Positions 24,179-36,173 of a DNA stretch of 64,000 nucleotides are shown one piece after another (the stretch's first letter is position 1; each line of letters begins with the position of its first letter). The notes under the pieces are model-generated. The model was not told the origin of the DNA and made no database searches. It was given only the letters and a program-made list of their open reading frames with translations. The DNA comes from Psoroptes ovis. Taxonomy: Eukaryota; Arthropoda; Arachnida; Sarcoptiformes; Psoroptidae. Position numbers and translations under genes: made by a program. The stretch is taken from contig PQWQ01000023.1 of NCBI GenBank assembly GCA_002943765.1, forward strand, positions 436,501-500,500, read 5' to 3'.

Positions 24179-24732
24179 TCAAACCGAAACCTCAGTGATA
24201 ACAATATAATATTCATATGTTAACAATGAAAATAGCATGGTGACAAATAATCCGACAAGAATTTTATCTTTTGTACCTTCACGAAAATAGATAGGAATAT
24301 GTGGATTCATCTGTGGATTTCGAATGGGAGGATGGAGAAACAAAATAATAATGAAATTTATTAGGTCAAAGGTCAATCGAATTATTAGTTCAATTTTCAA
24401 GTACTCACCTGATACCAAATACGTTTCTTCTGAATATTTTTATATTGTTGCAATTCATACAATGGATTAGTTGGATCTGGACATGGTGGCAATTCGGAAT
24501 CCGGTATATCTTTCCATGATTTCCAACCATGTGGATTTGGTTTCGGTGCTGGATGTGATGATAATGCACGCATTGCCGTGTACTGTTAATTTGATTTGAA
24601 TTATTTAAAAATTTAAAAGGGTTCGAAAAATTACATTGAATAAAGCTTCAGACATTCAAAACGCACCTGGAACATGGCCGGATTAATCAAAACAGGTCGA
24701 CGAGTACAAATTGTACGGATTAAATTGGCCAT
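24179..24732 (-). CDS. Cytochrome c oxidase subunit 7A-like mitochondrial protein
   Basis: Three exons (24732..24667, 24582..24409, 24310..24179), all phase 0, give 123 aa. The N-terminus MANLIRTICTRRPVL is Arg-rich without acids, like a mitochondrial presequence. The C-terminal half resembles COX7A: a basic helix ending in KKRIWYQ, then IPIYFREGTKDKIL (family: IP.YLKGG..D.IL) and one membrane helix (LVGLFVTMLFSLLTYEYY). COX7A sits at the surface of complex IV and contacts complex III in supercomplexes. The Pro-rich middle (APKPNPHGW...PPCPDPTNP) is longer than in insects and vertebrates, so another small respiratory-chain subunit remains possible. It is divergently paired with DUS3L, 212 bp between start codons. 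Confidence 0.55.
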
Positions 24733-24944
24733 TTTTTGCGGATTAATCGATCAATTAAATGATTTAGGAAAATAATTAAGAAAATAACAAGTGAATCACA
24801 AATAAAACAAACGACAATAACAACTCGGTCAAATTGAGAAAATTTTTTTGGAGAAAAAGGGCGCTGTTCATATAGGATAGTACAAAAGTCACGTGTTTAA
24901 ACATTGAATATTAATTTGCATTATTTTGAAAATTCCAATCTTGT
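24733..24944. promoter_or_regulatory. Shared COX7A-like/DUS3L head-to-head promoter region
   Basis: Only 212 bp separate the two start codons on opposite strands, so this interval must hold both promoters and both 5' UTRs. It includes GGGCGCTGTT (near 24860) and CACGTG (near 24893), an E-box. No TATA box is obvious. Confidence 0.55.
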
Positions 24945-26837
24945 ATGGCCGAAAATAATCCAGATAACTTGAATCATCAGAATGAAAGGGTCATCGAGAA
25001 AGGTATGCTGCTCTGGATTTCATAGATGCATGGTGATTTAATTCGAATTTCCGATCCCCCAACAGGTGTTGCATCTATTCGTAAAGAATATCTAATTGAA
25101 CCAAACTCAATCAACAATGATCGATTCGATGATAATAAACGAAAATCAACAGCTGATGACACCGAAAATAATGATGGCGATCAATCGAAATCGAAAAAGA
25201 AGAAATTACGTGGACAAAATAAAGAACGCCGCGGGCAAATGCATAAAGCTGTCAAACAATTAGGAACTGGGAAAGCCAAAGGATTATGTCGTGCATTTTT
25301 TCGTGAAAATAAATGTTCATACGGTGACAATTGTACATTTTCACATGATATCGATCGATATTACGAAGAAAACCCTGAACGTAATGACATCGGTGACCGT
25401 TGTCCAAATTTCGAACGTTTCGGTAAATGTAATGCTGGAATATTTTGTCGTTTCGGTTCTGGTCATTTACTTGATGGTAAATACAATGTGATTGATGAAG
25501 AGAAATTCGAAAGGGTTAGTCAAGAGGATCACGTGTTGAATTATCTTCCAAAAGAAACTCAATCAAAATTACGTCGAAAACAATATGATTATGGTGATGC
25601 CACTGCTGTCAATCAGGTCATATGTTCAGTGCCGAATGATCGTTTGAATGAATTAAAACGGGAACCACGTTCGACGCCATTGAAGAAACGAATCGAATTT
25701 CGCGGGAAACTATATCTAGCTCCATTGACCACTGTTGGTAATCTACCTTTTCGTAGGATCTGCAAGGAGTTCGGTGCCGATATCACCTGTGGTGAAATGG
25801 CCATGTGTTCATCGCTACTTGATGGATCGACCAGTGAATGGGCATTAATCCGACGTCATTCATCTGAAGATATTTTCGGTGTACAACTTTGTGGGTCAAG
25901 TCCTGATCAATTAGCACGTTGTGCAAAAATTATCACCGCCGAATGTGATGTAGATTTCATTGATTTGAATATGGGTTGCCCCATTGATTTGGTTTATCGT
26001 AAAGGTGCTGGTTGTGCATTGATGGAACGCCGTCGTAAGCTGGATAATATTATTTATTGTAAGTGATTCGAATCAATTGAATCAATAATAATGTTCGATT
26101 CATCCACGAATATAGGTGTATCATCAGTAGCCGATGTACCATTCACCATTAAAATGCGTACAGGTGTACACAGCGGTAAAAATATTGCCAAAAACCTTAT
26201 AGAATCACTAAGAGAATGGTCACGTGATCGTTTATCGCTGATAACGATACATGGTCGTTCACGTGAACAACGTTATACTAAGCTAGCTGATTGGTCATAT
26301 ATCGGTGAATGTGCAGCCATTGCTCATGAAAATAGAGGCGATGAAAATTATGAACCATTACCAGTGTTTGGTTCAGGTGATATATTATCTCATGAAGAAT
26401 ATTATGACAAAATCGAACGATATAATGTTGACGGTGTGATGATTGGACGAGGTGCGCTGATTAAACCATGGATATTTACTGAAATCAAGGAAAAACGGCT
26501 GTGGGATATTCGATCATCCGAACGTATGGACATTTTACGTCGCTACGTTAATTATGGTCTATCGAATTGGGGTTCCGATCGTGAAGGTGTCGAAAAAACT
26601 CGATGGTTTTTGCTGGAATGGTTATCATTTTTACATCGTTACATTCCGGTAGGCCTACTGGAACGGCTACCACAACACATTAATGATCGTCCACCACGTT
26701 ATTCGGGTCGTGATGATCTTGAAACATTAATGTGTTCGACATCATGTAATGATTGGATTCGAATAACTGAAATGCTATTAGGACCAGTTGATGATGGTTT
26801 TACATTCATACCGAAACATAAAGCATCATCTTATTGA
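24945..26837 (+). CDS. DUS3L: tRNA-dihydrouridine(47) synthase, DUS3L type
   Basis: Three exons (24945-25002, 25066-26058, 26116-26837) give 590 aa. After the short first exon the protein has two CCCH zinc fingers (CRAFFRENKCSYGDNC..H and CPNFERFGKCNAGIFC) and then a Dus TIM barrel: LYLAPLTTVGNLPFR, the active-site region GAGCALM and FTIKMRTG. The cysteine of GAGC is the usual general acid. The enzyme reduces U47 of tRNA variable loops with FMN and NAD(P)H. I set the start at 24945 because splicing 25003-25065 yields ERVIEKGVASIRKEYL, which matches the conserved ERGVA.IK..YL start of the family. The unspliced ATG at 25026 lies in the intron. Confidence 0.92.
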
Positions 26838-26941
26838 TATGATTGACATGTGATTTATTCATTATTTTGTTCATGAGAATTTTAAATCAATTTTGGATTC
26901 ATTTATCTATTTTGGTGTTCTGATCACGTGATTCCGAAAGA

Positions 26942-27767
26942 CTAGAATGGTGGCAGCCCAAATTCTTCGGGTCGAAATTCTTCCAATGAATTCAGTGTCC
27001 GCGTAGCGCGGACAGCATCTTTGGATAGTCGTGGATCAGGTACCCAAACGGATTGCATACCGGCTGCATTAGCCGCTTCTACCCCATTAATCGAATCTTC
27101 AAATACTAAAACATGGGACATATCATCAATTTTATCACCGCCTTCGAAACGTTTTGCACAAACCAAAAATGTCTGAGGGTCAGGTTTACCGCGTTGAATC
27201 TCTGGATCGATTGATGCAATCAAAATATGATTGAATAATTTAAACAATTCACGATGACGTGATATTTTCAATTCATATGCTGATAGTTTCGAGCTTGTAG
27301 CTACAGCTATTGGGATTTTATGTGCATGCAAATGACGAATTAATCGTTCAGCACCGGGCATCAATTCCACCGGGCCACTGAATACTTTATTATATTCTTC
27401 ATTGACAATCTCGAGATATTCATCGACCGTCAACGGCAACTGTAATTCATCGATCAGTATTTTTGCACCTTCAGAAGCGATACGGCCCATTATTTTTACT
27501 GTTTTTGAAAATAGGAATTAATTTAATTGTTAATCCAATTAATTGATTAACTTGCATTTAATTTCGAATGGATATTCACGGCCATAACGCATCGTAACCG
27601 TATTGATTGCTTTCTCGTACAGTGTTTCGGTGTCTTATCGAATGATAATTAATGGAATTTAGATTAAAATCAATTGAAAACAATTGGAAAAACATACCCA
27701 AGATGACTCCATCCATATCGAATATAACATGAGTCACTGTTTTCTGTGGTTTCAAAGGTGCAGCCAT
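26942..27767 (-). CDS. PUDP: Pseudouridine-5'-phosphatase (HAD family)
   Basis: Three exons (27767..27698, 27633..27556, 27498..26942) give 234 aa, close to the human enzyme (228). HAD motifs are present: FDMDGVIL (nucleophile and acid Asp), VATSSK (motif II), GKPDP (motif III Lys) and VFEDSINGVEAA (motif IV). The family removes phosphate from pseudouridine 5'-monophosphate during RNA turnover. The second intron (27499-27555) starts GCAAGT and ends CAG: only the GC donor restores the frame into KIMGR, while the neighbouring GT gives a frameshift. It converges on DUS3L with 104 bp between stops, so both 3' UTRs are short or overlap. Confidence 0.93.
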
Positions 27768-28097
27768 TTCATTGGTTGGTTTTGATTGGTTGTTTACGGA
27801 ATAATTTACAAATTTGAAATGATTTGATTGTCACAGTAAAAATCACAAATTAAAAATTTTAATTATTTCAAATGTAACCCGAAAAGATATGCATCTGTAT
27901 AATATGTCGAATTCGAATGAATGTACATCGGAATTAATTTCAAATGTACAATTAATTTAAATGTACATTATTTAATGCATTTGTTGATTTGTAATTTGAA
28001 TTTACAATTAAACAGAAAAACAATTAATTTAATTTTTAACCTTGGAATAGATTTGAATCTGTAATTTATATATCTATAATCTTTTACATTTTCAATA
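27768..28097. other. Intergenic between PUDP start and family 2 MITE
   Basis: 330 bp of AT-rich sequence that should contain the PUDP promoter. No distinct motif or exon is visible. Confidence 0.4.
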
Positions 28098-28259
28098 CAG
28101 GGTTTCAATGTTTCAATTCGTAGTTTTAAAATTAATTTTCGTATTTTTCAAGTTGAATTTCGTAATTTTGAATGCAATTTTAAACGGTGAAATTACGAAA
28201 TTAAATTTTAAAACTACGAAAATTAATTTTAAAAGTCTGAATAAAATGTTGAAACTCTG
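28098..28259. mobile_element. Palindromic MITE, family 2, copy c
   Basis: A 162-bp inverted repeat starting CAGGGTTTCAATG and ending TTGAAACTCTG, flanked by TA on both sides. It belongs to the long size class, with an internal TTTTTCAAGTTGAATTTCGT segment shared with copies a and e. Confidence 0.88.
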
Positions 28260-28371
28260 TATTCGAACAAAAACATAATGCACATTTACATACACACATG
28301 GGCGCCATTAATAAACGATGTATTTTGATTATCTTTGATCAAATTTTTTCATTAATTTTTGACAAAATTAA

Positions 28372-29673
28372 TTAATCTTGTTTGCGATCTACATCCGGAT
28401 CATTGCCAGTGCTGGTATTCATATCATTCAATCCTAATTCTTCATTTTGTTCCCAACTACGTTCATAATGTTCAATATTCGGACAATCTTCAATATAACT
28501 ATTACCACATGGATCATCCAATATCACCGTTAATCCAATCATTTCCGTTAATGCTTGCTTTAATTGCGCCATTTTAGTTCGAATTTCATCACGTGATGAA
28601 TCACCATCAATAAATGGATTGCTGCGTTGCAGATCTTCGATAATATTAAGCCCTAAACCTTGTATTGTTGTTAAGCGGCCACTACCAGATGAATGAAGGG
28701 ATAATGATAATTCTGGAATCGATATATTGCAAGTATCCGAACGGACTACTTCTTTTTTAAGATCATTTTCATTTTGAACTTTGATTGTCAGCCGTACACC
28801 TTTTGGCTCGATACCGGCACCAGATTTTACTTCATTCGTACGATAACCACAACAATCACAATTGGTTGCCATTATAATCAATTCTTTAAAATGTGGTATT
28901 TTTGTCAACTTCATATTGGTGAAACAAGGTGCATTACAATTAGGACAATTGGTTGGAAATTGTAACACTTCATCTCGGAGGTTTGATTGTTTATCATTTG
29001 ATTCATTTGTTTTGTCTTGATTTGAATCATCATCATTCGAATATATCCCCAACAATTTATCTTCATCAATTGTTCGGATAAATTTGGTTACTTTCAATTT
29101 AGGATCAATTTGTGGTGCTCGGAAATTTTCAATAAAACTATTACCACTAATATCTTCAACAATCAATGTAAATGGTTCTTTACCATCTTTAAGCTGTTGC
29201 ATACGTTCAATGAATTGCGCCATTATTGCTTTACGCTCTGCGTTATTATCATCATTATTATTTTCATTTGAATGTACAAGACCAGTTATGATACGATCTA
29301 GCAAGCCTTCAACAGTTGTTATGAGGGCATTTTGTTTTTTTACTTCAAATTCTAGCTCAGGTATCGTTATGGTTGCCCATTCAGTTTTTATTAATTGACG
29401 GCTAAGATCTTCAATTTCAGTGACCGACAATTCATATCGGACACCTTTTTCACCAATTTGAGCAGCTGGTTGTAGTTCATTATTTCGATAATTACAATGT
29501 GGACATTCAAATGACATAACAACAACTTGACGAAAATATGGAATATCAGTCATCAACATTCGTGTCGTACCATCTTTACCACAATTAACGCAATAACAAT
29601 TTTCAATTTCAGTCATTTCATCATCGGGGTGATCGGCAACATCATTCAATTTGTTGAATAATTTTTCAGACAT
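28372..29673 (-). CDS. ZPR1: Zinc finger protein ZPR1
   Basis: One uninterrupted 433-aa exon. ZPR1 has a duplicated ZNF-plus-jelly-roll architecture, and both halves are visible. Zinc finger 1 is CVNCG...CPHCNYRNNE (about residues 27-65) followed by a GVRYEL domain. Zinc finger 2 is CPNCNAPC...CDCCGYRTNE followed by KGVRLT. Each half ends in a conserved acidic and aromatic block (EDISGNSFIENF, DDPCGNSYIEDC). ZPR1 binds and acts as a chaperone for elongation factor eEF1A and shuttles between cytoplasm and nucleus. Length is close to human (459 aa). The lack of introns stands out against the neighbouring genes. Confidence 0.95.
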   Translation of the reverse strand: MSEKLFNKLNDVADHPDDEMTEIENCYCVNCGKDGTTRMLMTDIPYFRQVVVMSFECPHCNYRNNELQPAAQIGEKGVRYELSVTEIEDLSRQLIKTEWATITIPELEFEVKKQNALITTVEGLLDRIITGLVHSNENNNDDNNAERKAIMAQFIERMQQLKDGKEPFTLIVEDISGNSFIENFRAPQIDPKLKVTKFIRTIDEDKLLGIYSNDDDSNQDKTNESNDKQSNLRDEVLQFPTNCPNCNAPCFTNMKLTKIPHFKELIIMATNCDCCGYRTNEVKSGAGIEPKGVRLTIKVQNENDLKKEVVRSDTCNISIPELSLSLHSSGSGRLTTIQGLGLNIIEDLQRSNPFIDGDSSRDEIRTKMAQLKQALTEMIGLTVILDDPCGNSYIEDCPNIEHYERSWEQNEELGLNDMNTSTGNDPDVDRKQD

Positions 29674-30150
29674 GGTTAAAATTGGTTTAATTTAATAATT
29701 TAAATAATGATCAACAATTTCAAAAAATCAAAATAAAAATAAACAAAACAAAAACAAACAAACACGTGAACGATACAATCGATAAGATCGAAAAATTCCA
29801 AATCGATAGTGAAGGGCGAATTGATTTTCCTTTTTGAAAAGAAAAAGAAAAAAAGATTCGAAAATAATTAAATCTTTTGTTCGATTTGATTAATTAAAAT
29901 AATTTTAATTATCTTAAAAAATTCTCATAAATCACAAATATTTTCGAAGATCATTAACCCTTAAAAGATTCGATTAATTGTGACTCGAAAGAATCTTGTT
30001 ATTCGAGTTTTGAGTTTGTTTTGTATCAAAAAAATCAAACTCATTTGAATCAAAGGTTTGCGGATATCGTCAAGTTTCTTAAATAATTTCTTAAATAATC
30101 CTTTTTTTTCGAAATTCTTTATGATAAAATTAATATTCAAAAGGATATCA

Positions 30151-30233
30151 TTAGGTTGTCCGATAAGTTTTTTGCCGATTTTCTCATACGATTCCCTACG
30201 ATATAATTGGCAAAAACTTTTGGGACAATCTAA
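30151..30233. mobile_element. Palindromic MITE, family 1, copy 4
   Basis: An 83-bp inverted repeat, TTAGGTTGTCCGATAAG to CTTTTGGGACAATCTAA, about 480 bp upstream of ZPR1. The loop contains ATTCCCTACGATATAAT, shared with copies 8 and 15. Confidence 0.85.
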
Positions 30234-31701
30234 GATATTAAGATTCATTGAATTCATTTAATGTTATTCCAATCGATTTCGCATGCTTTTTCAAATGTCT
30301 GTCTCAATCATTTTTACAATTCCATTTTATTAACTGATATTTCTTTTATTTTAATTCAATAGTGACGACGGTAAAATGGATTTTCTTCATGAATGCATCA
30401 CAGAAATCATTCAAACATGTTTTTCTCATATGAATAAACATGTATTTATGGAATTTTTCAATTAATTTTAAGAAAATTTTAAAATTTCTTAATATTATGA
30501 AGACAAACTATGGAAAAACATGATCATCATCCATTGAATGACGTCATCATTTACTATTATCATCATCATTCAAATCATCATCATTAAAATCGTTATATTT
30601 ATGGTATGAATGAATGAATGAATGAATGCACATATATTCATAAATAAATCCACAAATATATTACGAAATTTTCGAAATAATAATCTTTAAATGGTCAAAA
30701 AATTTTGAAAATTTGAAAAAAAATTCGAATCCTCAAAACTCATTATTGAAGCATTATTTATTTATTTATTTGTTTATTTGGGTCGATTTGTTTACACATC
30801 AAGCAAATTTATATGAAGCAAAAAACAAAAAAAAAAAAAAACAATGGAAATTCATCATTCAAATGATGTAAATTATTATAATCAAAAACAAAAAAATCAT
30901 CCAAAAATGATCAAAGTTCATATTTGAAAATTTGCTGTTGCGTTGAATGGCGTGCCATAAATGTCTATGCGAGTCTATAGCTTTCGAACAAATATGAATG
31001 AATTGTGTGAAATTTTCTTGACGAAATCAAGCCATTTCTAGGCTTTTTTTTTGTTGATGGAACAATGAAAAACTGAAAAGATCCATCAGCTGAAGATCAT
31101 GAACATCTTATTCATCGATCAATCAATGGAAAATTCAATGAATATTTTTGAATGATCATCATCAATCGAAGGAAATATCAATTGAATCGAATACAAATGA
31201 TCATACATTTTTTGACATGTGTGTTGAATACACACATGTATGATGTATATGAATGTATTGATTCCTTCCTTTTTTTTTCATTCAATCAAAATCGAAAAAA
31301 AAGAAACCAATCCACAATCAAATTTCAAGTTTTGACAAGAGTATTGTTAATCGATTTACACTTGAATTTGGAATTTTTCATCATTTTTTCAGTACATATT
31401 TGACATCATAAAGAATATTATCGAAGCCACAATCATCAAATGATTCCAATATATATACATAAGTATTACATATCATAAATATTCTCATTCTTATCTTATC
31501 TATTCGATCATCATCAATTTTTTAAACATTTTCAACTCGTAATTAACAACAACATCAAAAACTACGACAGCATCAAACACCAATTAAACATTTGGTCAAT
31601 GGCTGAAAAAATATGGCTGAAAATATGGCTCAAATCAAACATTATCATCAACAAATACATATGTGTGAATATATTTGAATCAATTTATGGTAATATATTA
31701 T

Positions 31702-31781
31702 TTAGGTTGTCCGAAAAGTTTTTACAGATTATATTGTAGGAAATTATGAGAAAATCGGTAAGAACTTTTCGGATAACCTGA
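31702..31781. mobile_element. Palindromic MITE, family 1, copy 5
   Basis: An 80-bp inverted repeat, TTAGGTTGTCCGAAAAG to CTTTTCGGATAACCTGA. Several arm substitutions (CAGATT, GGTAAG) mark it as an older copy. It lies in the gene-poor region. Confidence 0.82.
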
Positions 31782-33540
31782 TATATTTCAAATAATTTTC
31801 TCTTTTTATTTATTCAAACATTTAAGATGTTTTTTTTCTCATTTTTTCTAAGAAAACTTCAAAATTGCTGCACCTTTTCTGCTGTTGTATGGTGAAAATT
31901 CCCGTGCCAGAGACGTCATTGGCTGAATTAGAGCCTTAAAATGTTTATGCTGAGAATATCTTGTCATTGATTGTCAAGTGTGGTGATGGTTGTTGCTGTT
32001 GAGTATATGCATGAATATTTTCGTGCATTTTTGTTCAAATGAAATGAACAAAATATGAAGATATTTTATTTTATTTATTCATTCATTTTTATTACTTTCA
32101 AACAAATCAAAAGATGAAAATAAGCAAAGCTATGTAAAGAAATGAAGAAAATATAAATGGAAAAAATATTAATATTATCATTTCAATTTTGTATTACATC
32201 AAGCATGGATATCTATCTCCATTATGAATGAATGAATGATTGAAATTGAAATGGAATTATTGAATATTGAATTCAATGGAACAAACACAACTGTTATTTG
32301 CTATGGAATAGGTCCAGAATTATTATATTTTTTTAATGAAATGATTCAAAATTGAAAATTTGAAAATTTGAAATGATTAATGAATCAAAAATTATTACTA
32401 AATTGAATTGAATTGATTATGTTGTGCTGTTGTTGTTCTATGTGTAATGAATTTGTAATGAATGGATCGTTTTTTCCCAAGAGATTCTTATTATTCATAG
32501 ATTTGAAATATGTGTCTTAAAATTAACGACTGTTAATGGTAATATATTATAGAAATGCATATCGAAACATCAAAATAATGATCAAATGATTTCAAATCAA
32601 AACATATGAAGCAAATAAATGTGAAGAAGCAAGAAGCAACAGAATTATTGCAAATTCAAATCAAAAAATACAGCAAATTTGAAATTTTAAGAAAATTTTC
32701 TTAAAGATTCCGTCATCATCATCATCAAACACCACCACAACTGTTCAAATTGTAATTATTTTAAATGAATTTTGTTCAGTGAAAATTAGTGAATGATTTA
32801 TTTTGAATTGATTGATTCATTCAAAGATTTTAATTTGTCAGCTACCAACCAACCAACCAATCGAATGAATCAATTCACCATTCAAAAATTTATCACGATT
32901 TTAATTCAACGGTGAACAACGATTCATTATTTTTTTGAAATTGAAAATTTCAAAATTTCAATTTCAAATCAAACGATAGCTACAAATCAACAAACGACAA
33001 CAACATAATTATCATCAGTGTGACCACCACACATGTGATCATATTATCAATTAGTGTATTTCATTTGATTTCATTTTTTTTTTTTTTCATTTCAACTTTG
33101 AAAATTGCAAATATTATGATTGATGTCATATATGTGTTTTTTTTTGAAATTAATTAATTAATTATGATGAATAATTGATCATTAATGATGTGTACACTTA
33201 AACAACCAACCAAAACAAGCCAAAACAAATATTTGGATTTTTCAAAATTATTATTATTTCAATGATGTTTTAGTATTTGAATTAATTAATTTAGTTTTAT
33301 GACAATTTCGACGGCCATCATTTTGTTTATTTTTGGGTCCATCCTATTTTCAGAAATAATTATCATTTTATTCAAAAATCAAGATCGATGACCCTTTTTA
33401 TATGGTTTTTAATTTCGTCAAATGGTTTTTTATTGCAAATATTTCAATGAATTCAAGTGAAAATTTCATTATTTTGCTCAAATATCAGTGATTTTTCAAA
33501 TTTAAAATCAAATAATCAAGCCTACAACGTCCATAAAAAA

Positions 33541-35248
33541 ATGTCCAAATTCATATCATTTTCATTGATATTATTATCATCATTATTATTATTAATGAAT
33601 GATCTCCAATATTCGAATGCATTAAGAAATAATAATAATAATTCAAATAATTCAAATTCGAATACAAATACAAATACAAATACAAATGAATTATTGAATA
33701 ATAATCACAATGAAGTCAATGATGATCATGGTTAGTTTTCAATTGTTTGTTTGTTTGTTTTTTTGCATGTTTTTAATTATTACAGAGTTTTTTAAGTTTT
33801 CATTCAAAGCATTTTAAAATTGATTTTCGTAGTTTTGAATCGAATTTTTAATTTTAAAACTACGAATTAAAACTTTAAACCTTTGTATTGTTTTAAATAT
33901 TTCTCATATATTTTTTTTTTGTTTTATTTGATTATTAGAAATATTAATTGTTGATCATAATAATGGTGATGATAATGCACGATCGATAACATCGAATCAT
34001 TCGAATACATTTTATTCATTGGATAATTCAAATAACAATAACAACAATAATAATAGTAATAATAATGAAATCAGTCATACGAACAGCGATGATAATGATA
34101 ATAATTTGACCATTATCGATGTAAATAATGATGATGATGATGCAGCTGTTGATGATTTTTGGGATACACCAAGTACACAGCCAATCCCACCGTCATCGTC
34201 GGCATCATCGAATAGTGCAGCATCGACAATCGCCAACAATAGTCCATCATCATCATCGATAACATTTGCATCATCATCATCATCACGTTCGACGACACCA
34301 TTTCTACCGCCAATGCCATCAATATTGACATGGTCATCATCATCACCAGCATCCGCATCGACATTTGCATCCCCCTTATCTTCATCAGCATCAACACTGT
34401 CCACATCAACACTGCCACCACCATTCACAAATATTGACCGATATTCACCATTCACTAATAAACCATTTATGAAAAATGATCGAAATAATAATAAAAAGAA
34501 TAATGGTGAACAAACATTTCAAGAATTAGAAGCCAAAATATGGAAATTAATGCTTCATGGAACGAATATGAACTCGGAAGAATTACGTATGTGTAACCGT
34601 ACCCTTATACAACAACATTTTAAATCATCAAGTAGACGTAAAGTGGCACGAAATATGAAAAAAGATTTGGAAAAGCTATTTAATAAATGGAATTATCGTT
34701 TTTCCATCATTGTATCGGCAACATCACGAAATACAATGGGTAAAGCGTTGCATGGTGTTTGGATGTCCATTTCATTGAATGGTATTCATTATTTCATTAC
34801 GGCAACACATAATATTTTGGATGGACCAAAAATTAATGAAGAACAAATGGAAAAAATTGAATATTGGGCACATGTTCATGCAATTGCAGCACGTAATATG
34901 ACCGGCTACCGGCGTTATAATCGAATTGCACAAAAATTAAAATTTGATTTGGATCGGTTTTATGGTCATGGAAATTCTTGGTCAGTTATCGTTGTTAAGA
35001 ATCCGCTATTAGTCAAAGCAAAAATATTTGAAGATCCTGAATATCATATTGAATTTTCACGCTTAAATGGTGGCCATTTTATTGTGTTTCGTGGTGGACA
35101 AACAATAGATCTGGAAAGTCGTGATAATGGCGGTGATAGCCGCAATTCAAGAATTAATATTGATGAACCAGAATCAGATGATAATACATTAGAATCGGAA
35201 ACCATTCATGATGATTATCGTAATAATATCTTTCTTATGATGACATAA
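33541..35248 (+). CDS. Unknown secreted protein with low-complexity N-terminal half
   Basis: Exons 33541-33730 and 33939-35248 give 499 aa. A strong signal peptide (FISFSLILLSSLLLLMN) is followed by about 250 residues of Asn, Asp, Ser, Thr and Pro runs, then a globular-looking C-terminal region of about 220 residues with KWNYRFSIIVSATS, HGVWMSISLNGIHYFITA and GGHFIVFRGGQ blocks and few cysteines. I recognise no family. It may be a mite-lineage secreted or extracellular-matrix protein. The single intron (208 bp) contains a family 2 MITE. The downstream stop is followed within 65 bp by a family 1 MITE. Confidence 0.68.
33783..33885. mobile_element. Palindromic MITE, family 2, copy d (intronic)
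   Basis: A 103-bp degenerate inverted repeat (CAGAGTTTTTTAAGTTTT / AAAACTTTAAACCTTTG) flanked by TA, within the intron of the secreted-protein gene. Removing it leaves an intron of about 105 bp. Confidence 0.75.
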
Positions 35249-35311
35249 ATAATATTGGAAAGCATAGGAGATTCAATTATTTTTGATTTTTCCAATCATC
35301 AATAATTATTA

Positions 35312-35393
35312 TTAGGTTGTCCGAAAAGTTTTTGCCGATTATTCAGGTTGAAAATCATCGGAAAAATCGGCAAAAACTTTTCGGACAACCTAA
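35312..35393. mobile_element. Palindromic MITE, family 1, copy 6
   Basis: An 82-bp inverted repeat with nearly perfect arms (TTAGGTTGTCCGAAAAGTTT / AAACTTTTCGGACAACCTAA), 63 bp after the stop of the secreted-protein gene and so probably in its 3' UTR. Confidence 0.9.
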
Positions 35394-35688
35394 TAATTAT
35401 CATTGATATTATGTAACATATCTTATTAATATTCATCAAGGTCTTCATTAATATCATTCATTACATATGATTATTACATTGCATGTGTGTTTACACATTT
35501 TTTAACAAATTAATCATATCATATCACATCACATCATATTCGAATATATTATTTTTGTATTTTTACCACGTTAATTTTAAATTTTCTAGGGCAAAACACA
35601 CAAATATTCATTAATGATAATAATAATAAAAAATTTAAATTACAAATCAACGTTTGTTTTTCCATTTATTTGCATTCCATAAAATATA

Positions 35689-35771
35689 TTAGATTGTCCG
35701 AAAAGTTCATTCGGCTTAATCACAATAGAGTTGCCAAATGAAAATCGGCCAAAACTTTACGGACAATCTAA
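35689..35771. mobile_element. Palindromic MITE, family 1 subfamily B, copy 7
   Basis: An 83-bp element with the shared TTAGATTGTCCGAAAAG end but a different core, TTCATTCGGCTTAATCACAA. The same core appears in inverted orientation in the copy at 61330, defining a second subfamily. Confidence 0.85.
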
Positions 35772-36173
35772 TATTTGAATATGATTAACAACAATCGATA
35801 ATCGAATGAAAATCACTGCTGATTATTATTAATATTTTCAAGGTTAATTTGTCAAAAAAAAAAAAAAAAAAAATTGAAGCAGAAATTTCCCCATTTTCTG
35901 GATTATTTCCACTTGACAAACATTTTTTTGAATGACTTTGATGTTTTACCATTCAAATACTATGGTTACCAATGGCTACCAAGGGCTATCAATCGTTTAA
36001 GATGTTGTGTGTTTATCTCAATTATTTGAGCATCTTATTTTTAAGATTTCTGAAATTTCTGAGATTTATTTTTATACAAAGGATTTAACAGGTTCCAAAT
36101 ATTAATCTCATCGAAAAATACTCATTTGTTTTTAGAATCAATTGAGAATTGATTTTGATTGAAAAAATCGAAA
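35772..36173. other. Intergenic, upstream of the NSP-like gene
   Basis: About 400 bp containing a 20-base poly-A tract at 35854-35873 and AT-rich sequence. It should hold the promoter of the following gene; no motif stands out. Confidence 0.4.

Larger units (their letters stand above)
29674..33540. other. Gene-poor region, about 3.9 kb
   Basis: Two family 1 MITEs (30151-30233, 31702-31781) and abundant simple sequence, for example GAATGAATGAAT near 30605 and poly-T near 33070. All open frames are short and lack family features. A slightly GC-richer patch at 31885-31985 could be a promoter or 5' UTR exon of the secreted-protein gene at 33541 but cannot be confirmed. Confidence 0.4.

Noticed and set aside
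25026..25065. ATG at 25026 as the DUS3L start
   Set aside because: The residues it adds do not match the family, while splicing 25003-25065 joins to the ATG at 24945 and gives the conserved ERGVA.IK..YL-like start.
27552..27552. GT donor for PUDP intron 2
   Set aside because: It leaves exon 2 in a phase that does not match exon 3. The GC donor three bases earlier on the minus strand restores the frame and the family sequence.
34075..34455. Minus-strand Asp- and Met-rich frames inside the secreted-protein gene
   Set aside because: Both are antisense readings of TCA/TCG/GAT repeats in the plus-strand exon, with no start context or homology.
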